A stretch of DNA of 27,423 nucleotides from Didymodactylos carnosus (GCA_905250885.1 CAJNOQ010001929.1:1-27423); one strand, 5' to 3'; shown: positions 9,995-19,704, counted from the first letter of the stretch. A program made the numbers and translations. The notes: generated from the letters alone by a model not told the origin.

Positions 9995-10117
9995 CCCGAA
10001 AGCCATCTTAGTTGAACAAATTTTTCTAGAACTTGTCTATTAACATTTAATTTGATTAAGTGAATATTCTCTTCAGTAAGAAAAAAGTGCTTTGTTTTTG
10101 TCAGACAGTCATATTGT
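9995..10117 (-). repeat. Inverted copy of the LINE segment 7636-7765
   Basis: On the minus strand this reads QYDCLTKTKHFFLTEENIHL and continues openly, with LRWLSGLLFGHCRQIF, for about 45 residues beyond the shared part (to about 9900). It therefore preserves more of the original LINE frame than the plus-strand copy does. Confidence 0.7.
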
Positions 10118-10754
10118 GAACCAGATAACTTAAAAGTTCAACCAGATAACTTTTCCGAAAAATAGTCAGTCTATCTTAAAGTCTGAGTCCAGTACTCTAC
10201 ATTCGTTAATAATTTAGGGAAGGATGCCTTTTAAATTAAGGTTATTTTAGTTAGTTAACTTGTGCGTAAATCAGGAAAGTTTCTAGTGTATCGTTTTGCT
10301 TTCCGTGAAAAGAAAAAAAACCTTCATAATGCGATAAAATAGATTATTTGATTTGAAAACGGATATATATATATGTAACTTATATTTATAAACAAAAAGA
10401 ATATAATTCAGCCTTATATTGTGTTAGATTGTGTAATCGATAATAAAAAATAAACATTTGTTCTATTCTGTACACAGAAATGTATCCGATTTCTTTAATT
10501 CAGCAAAATCAGGAAAAGAAAAAGAAAAGAGAATGATATTGATCTATATCTAAGCGTGGACTTATTTTTGACGGCTTCCCTAATAACTAGATAGCCAGCA
10601 TCATTTTTCAGCCCACAGTATGTGTACGTAGTGCATATTCAAACCGCAGCCCTTTGTGGAAACTGTCGAGTTTTATAATGAAGAACTATTTCTATTTTAG
10701 TGAAGTCAGTCCATTCATTAAATATCTTTTTCCCATAGGATAAGTAGCAAAGCC
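10118..10754. other. Non-coding spacer with an acceptor site at its right end
   Basis: AT-rich, with a short (AT)n run near 10365. A splice acceptor-like sequence (tctttttcccatag, ending 10738) sits 16 bp before the ATG of the ART pseudogene and may be the end of a 5' UTR intron. Confidence 0.35.
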
Positions 10755-12090
10755 ATGGACGGATTACAAGCTCCGATACAAGATATAAACATTGTCGATC
10801 CCTCCAGAACTGAACTCACATCCAACAAAGAAGATATAACTGTTGTCTGGCTTGATAATGTCCGCAATTCAGACGAATATCGTAAACAAATGAAAGAGCA
10901 AATACAGAGCAATAGTGATTAGGTGCTTATTTATACAGATCTTGATATGTGTATGGCTTACATGAAATCCATAGCGAAAAAGAAAATATTTCTCATTATT
11001 TGCATGAACGACGAAATCCAACCAGATCTATTGAAAGAATTTCAATTACTTCGTCCGGCTGACTCGATCTTCATACTAACCGAGTTAAATTCAGCTGTTG
11101 ACTTTCAATGTTTAAAAGTAATTGGCATATTCACTTTAGAGCGTCTTTTCGAAAGTATCCGAGAGACCAAGATGTTGACTCAGAAAAAAATGAGTATATT
11201 CAGTTGCTTTGGCAAAAAATTGAAATATTCACAATATGCTGGTCGTACGATATAGCACTGTATCTCTGGTTTGTTCTGTTTCAACATATTCTGTTGAAAA
11301 TACTCTACATTAATGATTGCCGACAAGAATTTCTGGATAAATGTCGTTCGTATTATCGCGGAAACAAGAACCAACTAACAAATATCGATGGATTCGAAGG
11401 TTTGTAACTTACAAAGCGCCAAATGCTATTCATTGGTATACGAAAGATACATTCCTTTATAGACTGGTCAATAAAGCATTACGTACTGACGATATAGACA
11501 CATTATACTTGCTTCGATTTTTTATCATCGATTTAGGTGACATGTTAACTGTCCTAAATATACGGTTAAAAGAGCTTTATGAGACTTTAGAACTTACCTC
11601 GTTCAAGGTGTACAAAGGACTGAAAATGTCAACAGCTGAACTTGATGAATTGAAAGGACGTAATGGTAACATGATACAACCCCATGGTTCTGGGAGAATA
11701 CAACGAAACATTACAATATCTCGTGTCAGCTTATGTTCTATTTCGAAAGAAAGCATCTGATACAAATATTCATCAAAGGCATTAATGAATAACGGATATC
11801 TACCACGGCAAATCAATAATAATGAGAGATCACTGTATTGTTTTATAGAGGCATGCAAGTTACCAAAAACCAACAAAGTTTTCTTTGATCGTCAAGCGCT
11901 GGAAAAATATTTTGAAATTATTGATCATGTGTTCGAGCGCCAAAACGAGTGCGACGAACCATTTGATGATATCGCTAAAGAACGAAAGCCTAAAAGGCTC
12001 ATAAGGTATCATAAAGGGATCAGAAAAGGGATTGATCCTCGCTTTTTCCCTTGGGTACGGCCCTTCGAAAAAGTTGTTTCATTTAGGTAG
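10755..12090 (+). pseudogene. Bdelloid-type mono-ADP-ribosyltransferase (ART) family pseudogene
   Basis: From the ATG at 10755 the frame reads a DITVVWLDN motif typical, to my recollection, of the N-terminal region of many bdelloid predicted NAD:arginine ADP-ribosyltransferases. It stops at TAG 10920 after 55 codons and reopens in frame (MAYMKSIAKKKIFLIIC...). The frame shifts near 11165-11250 and again near 11400. The best block then follows: HWYTKDTFLYRLVNKALR, a DIDTLYLLRFF segment, and FKVYKGLKMSTAELDEL. In active ARTs the last block is the start of the catalytic fold, with R in V-Y-R-G; here it is K. A third shift near 11670 destroys the expected S-T-S strand. The E-x-E region is not recognisable. 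The tail 11785-12090 is open again but I cannot place it. At least one nonsense codon and three frameshifts mean it cannot make the full enzyme. Confidence 0.65.
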
Positions 12091-12639
12091 TCAAAACTCA
12101 CTTTTAGGCATAAATTTCTTTTATGCGTTTTTGATTTCAACTTTTTGGTGTGAGAAGGTTTTTAAAATCAAAACTGACTTTTTACATAGGATTTATTTTT
12201 TAAAACCTTGGAAAGGAAAGAGGGCTATTTCAAAGAAAGTTTAGAAGCTCAGATAGAGTCTCAAGAACTTGTAATGAAATTTTTCGCTCGACTGGATCAT
12301 CTTTTCGAGAGATCACAATGAATGGACGACGACTGGGATTTTCCACCAAACCCCTCGAAGAACATGTCACAGTCTGATCGGCAGTAGATAAATGTTCTTG
12401 ACAAAAGAGGGAAGGAGCGCTCTTAAGAGAACACAAACGAGTATGGTAAATTACCTCAACTTTAAGATCTACGACGCTGCTAGAGTATACGGTAAAAGTC
12501 CAGGAAAAACGCTAGGAGTCTGAGTTAATAATTGTCACTTCTCCTCCCTTCAGAAACTATTGGAAAGAGCACGACGAATCAAACTTGAAAATTTTGACAT
12601 ATGTCGGTCCCTTGCACGTTGTACATCTCGTGTTTAATA
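12091..12639. other. Non-coding, nothing recognised
   Basis: Short open frames on both strands overlap each other and have no motif or splice support. Confidence 0.35.
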
Positions 12640-12985
12640 ATAATTTAATAGATGTAAATACTTCATATCATTTATTCGACATCGTCTCTCGGTAGCTTGA
12701 TGATTAGATCTTCGGGTCTGTAACGAGAGAGTTCTGGATCGGATTCTTTGTCGAGGTACACATTTTCTTTTCACATGTTTCTGTATCGCAAGTCGACAAA
12801 GTAAATATAGTAAGGCTATTTAACCGATTAACTCTTGCATCCGGTTAATCTATCTCGATTGCGTCTAAGCTTTCGGCTTCTTGTGTAACTCCTTCTTTTG
12901 CTTCTTCTTCTAATCGTTGTGGTACTGATCTTGTTTGTATCATAAAATATGGTTCACTTTTACTTACTGTGATGTTGAAGCAACA
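12640..12985 (-). pseudogene. Internal remains of a second LTR element (5' UTR and gag start)
   Basis: Inside the LTR at 13008-13484, on the minus strand, lies a primer-site-like stretch. A 32-codon frame follows, from ATG at 12943 to TAA at 12845 (MIQTRSVPQRLEEEAKEG..., acidic and Q/E-rich). Further left, another frame reads DPELSRYRPEDLIIKLPRDD and stops near 12680. These pieces are in the place where gag starts in the sister copy. Nothing further of the element can be read. Confidence 0.45.
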
Positions 12986-13007
12986 GTAAGCCGACTAGTG
13001 TACCAAT

Positions 13008-13484
13008 TGTTATACTTTTAAATATAAACTATTTCTATCACTTTACTTGTCACGAACTAATAATTCGAATAATCACATGAAAATACACTTAAAAACACAG
13101 TTATTTATATATAAAGTTTGCATATAGTTGAACGTACGAGAAACAGATGGAAAAGAGTAATGACGTCAGTAGTACAGAACATAACAAGACATAAGAAGAA
13201 TAGAAAAGGACATGACGAACATATGGTGTAGATCAGGAAGGGCAAAGAATAGTCACATTTCTAAACATATGATAACATATGATGTCTTTTATGCATGGGG
13301 GAAAAAACTACACAACACTTTTTTCACTACGGTAGTGACCTTGTAGTGACTTCGTAGTGGTCACGGGAGGTGTAGTGGATTGTAGTGGATGAGTAGTGGA
13401 TGTGAAGTCGGATGTAGTGGATATGTAGTGGACAATTCCTTGTAGTGTGGTGAAGTGTTGTTTTTCCCCTCTTGCTTTTATAAC
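13008..13484 (-). mobile_element. Second copy of the LTR, interrupted by a MITE
   Basis: Starts TGTTAT at 13008 and follows the LTR at 3805-4115 almost throughout. Shared blocks include agtacagaacataac, ataagaagaatagaaa and ctaaacatatgat. Near its end the sequence is broken at CTTTTAT by the 181-bp element 13294-13474. After that element the LTR end resumes as CTTTTATAAC. Removing the insertion gives ...TGTCTTTTATAAC, close to the other copy's end. The conserved primer-site-like block lies at about 12985-13007. Confidence 0.7.
13294..13474. mobile_element. hAT-like MITE, 181 bp, inserted in the LTR
   Basis: The ends are CATGGGGGAAAAAAC and the complement of CAAGAGGGGAAAAAC, an imperfect terminal inverted repeat starting with CA as in hAT elements. 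The flanks are CTTTTATG (13286-13293) and CTTTTATA (13475-13482), an 8-bp target duplication with one mismatch. The interior is built from a GTAGTGGA-like 9-10-mer repeated about eight times (about 13320-13450). There is no coding capacity. The location inside the LTR gives an independent check on the boundaries. Confidence 0.72.
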
Positions 13485-14000
13485 TTAATACCCATACCAG
13501 AATTTCTGCAGAAATGTGCGTTTTTCGGCACTTTTGTGGCCGTACTAACGCAACGCCAGGAAATCCGTAGTTCTTAAATTCGTTTTCTTGCACTGCATTT
13601 TTTCGTGCAAAATGAATATTCTTTATCTTTTATTGCAAAATCTATTTTTGCGTTATACTACGTGTGTTTTGTATGAAATAGAATTTACCCAAAATTTTTT
13701 TAGTATAACAATGCGAAAAACCGATCGCTCATTGCGATCAGACATCGATGAGTCATCATAATTAGGGTATAATTTGAAAAAGCAGAACATTTGCAAGGCT
13801 GAGACAAGGAAATTTTGCTACGGATTTTCGAAAAAAAAGGAAGCAAATGTTTGCAATTTTTTGCAATAAATGTCTCATGAAATCTCGACATGGGTAGTAT
13901 CTTTCTCAATACTATCTGTTATTGTTATGTGTTTATTTTTACAAATTTGTGTATTATTTAGGCAATTCTCAACAAGAAGCTGAATGGCATTTAGCATCTA
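13485..14000. other. Non-coding spacer, nothing recognised
   Basis: AT-rich; the minus-strand frames here have no supporting signal. Confidence 0.35.
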
Positions 14001-15346
14001 CACGGTGAAAAAATAACCGTCAAAAAAACCGTAAAAACCATAACCATCGAAAGAAAACCGTATAGAAGAACCATGAAGTAAAAAACTACAGTATGAAAAC
14101 CGTAAAATGCAAAAATATAAAACAAAAACTATGGAAGTAAAACCGTAAAGGTTAAAACCATAGAAACAAAACCGTCCACTTTCGAACCATCGAAGGAAAA
14201 CCCTAAAATAAAACCGTCAATTCAAGAACTGTTAAATTAAAATCATGAAAAAATATCGTAAAGCTTAAAACTGTAGAAATAAAATCATGAACTGACAGTT
14301 TATCAGAGGAAAACAATGAAAATAAAAGCGTGAAGAGGAAAACCGTGAAAGAGTTTTCATGCTTTTTAGTTGACGGTTTTATCGAAGCTTCAGAATTCAT
14401 TAAAACATGTGCAGTTTCAGTCGTTAGCATGTCAAAAAGTCTTCCTATAATATAAGTTTAATAGAGCGAGTCTTTGGCTTTTCGACAAATCTATCTCCAC
14501 TCAGGATTATTCAATAAAGAGCATTAGCCGGGTAGATAAGAGAGTAAAACTGACACTTGGAACAGAGAGGAGTGGAAGACGTCTTCCAGCGCATGTTTCT
14601 GCAAAATATGCCTGTTTTGTGAACTTTCTTGTTTTACAAATTTCGTTCTTTGAAACTGCGACTATCTTGAAATCGTTCTGATGCTGATAGTCTTGGAAGG
14701 TAGAGGAGAAGGGTATAGTGAGTCTTTCCCTAAAATGCTAATCATAAGTTTCTAGACATTTGTCATAGGATACACTGGATGGTATCATATGATATCTGTG
14801 CACACCTATACATGTATAGACATATACATGTATCATATAAGTCCGTTTAGAATACAGTACACATTTCTTTTCTCTTTCAAAGCGCATTTTGAGTTCTGTC
14901 ATTCTGAAAGTACGCTCTATCCATCCCCTCTTCCTTTTTGTACCTAGGTAAATCGCCACAAAATGTGTTACCACAGACGAAAAGAAACAGTAGAGTAGTT
15001 CCAAAGCATGGGTTTAGAAATTATCTATATCAATAGTTTGCGACAATGTTCAGCTTCAATATTCAAGCGACTTACTGCGATTTCTAATAGTAATGGACAG
15101 GTTTTTCTTGAATATGTGAACTTTTTAATATGGAAAATGTTGCTACTTTTTAGCACACTATTGTACGCAATATAGAACACTATAATTCTTTTTTGTCGAA
15201 CATATTTTTGTTCTTATGTATATCTTTTCTTCCTACAGTGTCTCTCTATTAAACTAGACAGACTAAACATTATAATTTCAGTCGAGTGTGAACCTTAATA
15301 GAGTTTTCTTGGTCAGGTATAGTGGAAGAACTGTCAGCGATATTCC

Positions 15347-15402
15347 AAAAGTTAGAAAATCAAGTTGATTTTACGTAAAATCAATTTGATTTTCTAACTT
15401 TT
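15347..15402. repeat. 56-bp loop-free palindrome
   Basis: Two 28-bp halves meet at TTTTAC|GTAAAA and are complementary except for one G/A mismatch. GAAAATCAA is repeated at both ends and in the 100 bp that follow. Such a sequence would extrude as a cruciform or be prone to deletion. Confidence 0.85.
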
Positions 15403-15779
15403 AGAAAATCAAGAAATGTCTCCTAGAAAATCAAAAAAACACCGAGCATTTTCAACTTCTTCGAAAATTCATTTTCTTGAAAATCAAATTTATTTTTGAA
15501 AAAATAGAAAATAAACGTTGTCTAATTTGTCATAAAATCGTGTAAGGTTTCATAAACGTGCTAAAATCGATTATAATTTTCAAAATCGATTTTTTATAAA
15601 TTAGAAAATAAAGCGGATTAACAGTGCAGTTAGCGTTTCTCTTTTATATCTCAAATGTATCTACGATTGCGAGGAGCTTTGCAAATTCAACAGCGATAGC
15701 TTTTCGTAAGGTGTTGAAATTTTTACAGAAGTCTGTCTGAGAACATGATAAGTATGTAATGCGAAGACATACTTCTGTA

Positions 15780-15860
15780 AGTTCCTCAGTTCAGTGGTTT
15801 GTGCCTTGGTTTCATAATCCATACTTACCAAGCGTCCCAGATTCGATCCTTGGAGGAGCT
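15780..15860 (+). tRNA. tRNA-like sequence (tRNA pseudogene or SINE head)
   Basis: An A-box-like AGTTCAGTGGTTTGTGC and a B-box-like GATTCGATCC lie at tRNA spacing. A 7-bp acceptor stem pairs AGTTCCT (15780-15786) with AGGAGCT (15854-15860). A T-run at 15864-15870 would stop RNA polymerase III. The D-stem has one mismatch, and the T-stem lacks the G53-C61 pair. The anticodon arm can be drawn two ways. One has a TTCATAA loop (CAT, Met-like) with two stem mismatches and a long variable loop. The other is a CTTGG/CCAAG stem with an 18-nt loop that would need an intron. A functional tRNA is therefore doubtful. Its place inside a repetitive element favours a tRNA-derived repeat. Confidence 0.45.
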
Positions 15861-16277
15861 GTTCTTTTTTTCTTCCCTTTCAAAGTAGACGGTTTTACTT
15901 GCATAGTTTTACCTGGACGGTTTTTCTAAAAGTTTTAAAACCGTCAAAGCAAAACTGTCATATTGGAACCATAGGAAACAAAAACATGAACAACTAAAAC
16001 CGAGAAAAAAAACCGTGCCAAACTGACTGCGAGAAACCGCGTATAAAAACCGTCATGAGTTCCACGGTTTTTTTTTCTCCGTGTAAATGTGTTATTGTTC
16101 GTGATAAATTTTTCTTAAAATATTATCATCAAATTTATTTTTAAAATACAGTGGAAAATATTTTTTACATGAGTATTTGTACGATGTCGATGAAAAAATA
16201 TTATTATTATTATTAGGTATTGAAGACGATAGTTTCTGATTGTTGGTGTTTGTTTAATTTGAAATTATTTTTTTATA

Positions 16278-16530
16278 ATGTTTATGGATGTTTTGCTTGT
16301 GGTTTATTTGTTTATTTTTATTTTTATTTATGGTCTTAGTACTTTTAACAAGTCATTATTTTTAATTTTATTATTTTTTATGTTTTTATCTATTTTAATA
16401 AATAGTATTTACGTTTCGTTGGCTTTATTCTACTAATCATAAGGGTATCGGTACTTTGTATTTTATTATTAGTATTTGGGCTGGTATCTTAGGTGCTAGT
16501 TTAAGTTTGATAATTCGTACAGACTTAGGA
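16278..16530 (+). pseudogene. cox1: Nuclear mitochondrial insertion (NUMT) with the start of cox1
   Basis: From 16402 the frame begins ATA (a start codon in the invertebrate mitochondrial code, directly after TAA). It then reads [17 protein letters not shown] and [18 protein letters not shown], the conserved beginning of cytochrome c oxidase subunit I, heme-copper oxidase helix I region. Homology stops near 16530, about 43 codons in. The next bases encode an unrelated basic tail in the same frame to a TGA at 16612. Upstream (16278-16401) is very T-rich DNA coding hydrophobic residues, like the end of another mitochondrial gene or a spacer. The change in base composition supports mitochondrial origin. 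The left boundary is uncertain and lies near a (TTA)n run at 16198-16215. Confidence 0.82.
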
Positions 16531-17118
16531 CTTCACTCTTCAGAGGGAGAAGCCCGATTCACAAGCAGTGGACCAGGAGGTTTCCGGAGGAAAAAGAAAC
16601 GGGGAGGCTGTTGAAACAGATTTTAAATATGCTTTTCATGTGTTTAAATGTCTATAAAATGCTGTAGAAATCTAAACAGATTTTTAAAAAAAATGATTTA
16701 AGGGGACCCCCCTCAAAAATTATCTCCGACACTGTACATCCGATCTTGACGAAACTTTTAATAAATGTTCGGCCTAATGAGTTACGGGAATAAAAAGATT
16801 TTTTTGTCTCCCAGTCTTACCGTTCAGGACTTTTGCAGAGATCGAGGTCCAAAAAAGACCCGGAAGTACTTCTCAAGACTTTTTAATATACTTCAAGATG
16901 AAGAGTTCGGATTTGTTTTGTGATGGTTATCAACGAAAACGGATGGGAAAAATAGTGGTTTTTATTTAATGAATTCTAACATACTCTTACGACAAGATTA
17001 TTCATCTGATATCTAGATCAAAACAGTAAAAAAAATTTAAAATAAATAAACAACTCTACATAGTGAATTTCTCACGTCGTCGTCAATAAAACTACTTAAG
17101 ATTCGCTTTTCATTGCGG
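16531..17118. other. Non-coding; G-rich patch then repeat-like DNA
   Basis: 16531-16614 continues the cox1 frame with a G/A-rich coding-like stretch ending in R-R-K-K-K-R-G-G-C. It could be a 3' exon end of a nuclear gene, but nothing upstream supports it. 16700-16890 looks like a dispersed non-coding repeat (higher GC, no frame). The remainder is AT-rich 3' flank of the GPCR gene. Confidence 0.3.
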
Positions 17119-18167
17119 TTACACAGTAAACGAAACTGGTTGTCTCGCCAGACACGTAAATCTACAAACCCGTCTAACTCTTATTGTATATATGTAAATA
17201 ATCAGTATTATCAGACTCGATATTTTCGCGAGCGCGGCCGACAATGTTAATACGTAAATATTTTTATGAAAAAAAGTTTTTGCTCCGTAAACGACATTCA
17301 TGGACAAGTAAAACCCATACGGCATGTAAAACATTATGTATGCAAAAGCGATTATAATACTGGCAATTGCAAATCGTTTATCGATTCTCAGCTCGTCACA
17401 ATCTCGGATGGCTGTTATTCGAGTTAAACGATTCAGTGCTGCATAGGTCCGAATAGTCATGATAAGCCAAGTGAGATAACCAGGTATTAGCGAAAGAACG
17501 ATGCCCAGGAGATAATGAATTCTACTTTTGGTCGATGATGTATCGAGTTGTGCTGCACACCAGACCCCGATCCCATCCGGTCGATAGGGGCTAATGTTGA
17601 AGAGAGGTGGGATCGAAAATATTATTGGGATTAAATAACATATAATGATACCATAGAAAGAATTAAACTGTTTGCCGATAATTGTCAGATATCGCATGAC
17701 TGACAAGACTGTCATCTGCCACATAATCGCCCCAATGACGACAGTCGACCAAAAACCATCAAGTGTACAAAGAATACGCGAACAATGACGTCGACACATG
17801 AAACTTTGAATAATTAAAGATGGATTGGCGAAAACGTTAATTATAATTGAATTAATGAACATAGATAGAACAAGAAAATGATAGTGAGAATGTATATAGT
17901 GACCAGCAAAATATTGATAGAAATGACGAATATTCAACACGATACTTATCATAGATGGAACTAATATGAGAACACCTGATAAACGACTTATTTGACATTG
18001 GCGACGATCAAGAACAGAATGGTTGCTACCGAAACACGGCAGCAACATCAAACTACTATTATCAGATACTGAAAGCAAAATATTCTTGAACTTATTCAAT
18101 TAAACGTGTGTCTCATACTTTGATATTTACCACTAAGATCTAAGAAGGTGTTGGAGGAGTAAACCAT
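17119..18167 (-). CDS. Divergent rhodopsin-like (class A) G-protein-coupled receptor
   Basis: Two exons: 18131-18167 (ATG at 18167, MVYSSNTFLDLS) and 17119-18068. They are joined by a 62-nt phase-1 intron with G|gtaaat donor and tttcag acceptor; the long open frame alone would begin with TTG, so this start is preferred. The product is 328 residues with seven hydrophobic segments: near residues 40-65 (SGVLILVPSMISIVL), then HFLVLSMFINSIIIN, WSTVVIGAIMWQMTVLSVM, YGIIICYLIPIIFSIPPLF, the IHYLLGIVLSLIPGYLTWL helix, FAIASIIIAFAYIMFYMPYG and LSAALAKISSLIILIIYIY. The disulfide pair is present (C in ILCTLDGFW before helix 3, and C in GVWCAAQ in loop 2). The D-R-Y motif is M-R-Y, helix 6 has F-Y-M-P-Y in place of C-W-x-P, and N-P-x-x-Y is missing. 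It is likely a plasma membrane receptor of unknown ligand. The N-terminus has two N-glycosylation sites (NSS, NHS). Confidence 0.85.
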
Positions 18168-18200
18168 GTCTGTTTCCAAAGGAAAAGCAATCGTCACTTA

Positions 18201-18265
18201 AGTAGATAAAAAGTTATTGATGTAGAAATTTAACTTAGCAAAAAGTCTTTTTTACTCGTTGCATC
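18201..18265 (+). repeat. 65-bp direct repeat, copy 1
   Basis: Nearly identical to 18477-18540 (TAGATAAAAAGTTATTGATG, then tttaact and gcaaaaagtctttttt). The two copies bracket the segment 18266-18472. This could be a long target duplication or a tandem duplication boundary. Confidence 0.8.
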
Positions 18266-18472
18266 GTACTTTTTTCTCATGACATATATTCGATGATTAT
18301 TCAACGATGCAACTTGATAAGACAGTAAAACATAATCATGATTACAGTTACAAATTTTGATGAAGTATTTTGTATACAGATATTTGTCTAGAGTCTTTTT
18401 CTTGTAGAACTTACAATGAGAATCAAACTATTCATTCACCCGTATAATGTGACGTTGTTTAATCGATAGGCA
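18266..18472 (+). repeat. Left arm of a large inverted repeat, with a Tc1-like TIR remnant
   Basis: 18266-18413 matches the reverse complement of 19541-19704 (shared ttgatgaagtattttgtata and others). 18414-18472 is a copy of the terminal repeat of the element at 18925-19540, preceded by TA. The unit was therefore once continuous with such an element and was cut off. Confidence 0.75.
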
Positions 18473-18476
18473 AATT

Positions 18477-18540
18477 AGATAAAAAGTTATTGATGTGGAG
18501 ATTTAACTTTGCAAAAAGTCTTTTTTGCTCATTCCATCTG
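18477..18540 (+). repeat. 65-bp direct repeat, copy 2
   Basis: Second copy of 18201-18265. After it come about 380 bp of AT-rich DNA without a feature, up to the Tc1-like element. Confidence 0.8.
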
Positions 18541-18924
18541 AAATAACACACTTTGTGATTAATATAATAACTACCGGATATGTAATCAATTAGTTATTAG
18601 AGAAAAAAGGCTGAAGATACTCATATGCAAAGTCAAAGTTCTGTTATTAATGGATGTTTTCTGGGAACATCTTGCTGAAGCATGATTTTTCTTTTTTATT
18701 TCTGTGCTGCTAGCGGTTTCTTTTCACTTTACATGCAAGTAAAACAATAATGAAGATAAATTTCATTTTTTAAATGCATAGAATAAAAAAAAATATTTGA
18801 ACACATTAAAAATGAGAAAACAATGTTAGGTTGTCTTGAGAAAGTTATGTTTTCTTGATTAATAAAGAAAATATTATGACGTCGAGTGAAGACTGAGTGC
18901 ATATATACTGAATTGTTAAACATA

Positions 18925-19540
18925 CACAATGGGAACCAAAATTATTCATCCACCCCCTATAGTGTGACATTGTTTGATCTATAGTTTCCGAACGGAACAA
19001 GCAAGAGAGGTTGGGTTTCCACCATTGAGTAGAGGGCATCATCTAGTCTATATGTACGTATTATGAACACTTAACTTCGTTTTGTTTTAAACGAAAAATA
19101 CTGAAAATTTATCGTTTTTTATTCGCCCATCTTTGGAAAAAAATTCATTTTCGAACAAAAGTTCGAAAAAAGGAACATTTTCACACACTTAGTTCCGCAA
19201 AATCTCTCAGTCAGTTTTCTAAGGCTTGAGGTTCCTACATGGTTTTTAAAACGCTTTCCATTTTTAATTTTTTTCAAACGCACCTGGTAATACGTAATCG
19301 TCCCCGTTGATCACGAATACTGATATTAGAAGTGTCGAAAAATGATTAGTGCGGAGTGGTGGACGAATCATTTAAAACAAAAACAAAACGAAGTTAAGTG
19401 CTTATAATACGTACATATAGACTAGATGATACCCTCTACTCGATGGTGGAAACCTGATCTCTCTTGCTTGTTTTGTTCGGGAACTATAGATCAAACAATG
19501 TCTCACTATAGAGCTGGATGAATAATTTTGGTTCTCATTG
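18925..19540. mobile_element. Tc1/mariner-like MITE with long inverted arms, 616 bp
   Basis: Arms of about 170 bp (18925-19095 and 19370-19540) are complementary. The ends read CAATGGGAACCAAAATTATT and CAATGAGAACCAAAATTATT, in the style of Tc1 termini, and are flanked by TA (18923-18924, 19541-19542). The loop (19096-19369) has no transposase. Right of it lies the arm copy 19541-19704. Confidence 0.72.
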
Positions 19541-19704
19541 TAAGTTCTAGAAGAAAAAGATTGTAGACAATTATCTGTATACAAAATACTTCATCAAAAT
19601 TTATAACTCTTGGAGAAAATTATAATTAGGCTTTTTACTGTCTTATCGACTTGCATTGTTGAAGAATCATCGAAAGACTATCATATTAGATATCATGAGA
19701 AAAA
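19541..19704 (-). repeat. Right arm of the large inverted repeat
   Basis: Reverse complement of 18266-18413. Its outer edge (19704, at ctcatgagaaaaag on either strand) meets the last codons of the PrimPol fragment, so this repeat marks where that gene is cut. Confidence 0.75.

Larger units (their letters stand above)
14001..16083. mobile_element. TA-flanked repetitive element with ACCGT-rich ends, 2083 bp
   Basis: The termini CACGGTGAAAAAA (14001) and the complement of CACGGAGAAAAAAAAACCG (16083) form a short inverted repeat and are flanked by TA on each side (13999-14000, 16084-16085). About 350 bp inside the left end and 200 bp inside the right end consist of degenerate units of about 12-16 bp around AAAACCGTnnAA and AAAACCAT. 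Between them lie AT-rich DNA, a palindrome (15347-15402) with many GAAAATCAA motifs after it, and a tRNA-like sequence (15780-15860). No transposase frame is visible. The CACGG termini do not point me to one superfamily. Confidence 0.6.

Noticed and set aside
11180-11876. Minus-strand frames of 64 and 99 codons
   Set aside because: Antisense to the ART pseudogene; the plus strand carries the recognisable family motifs.
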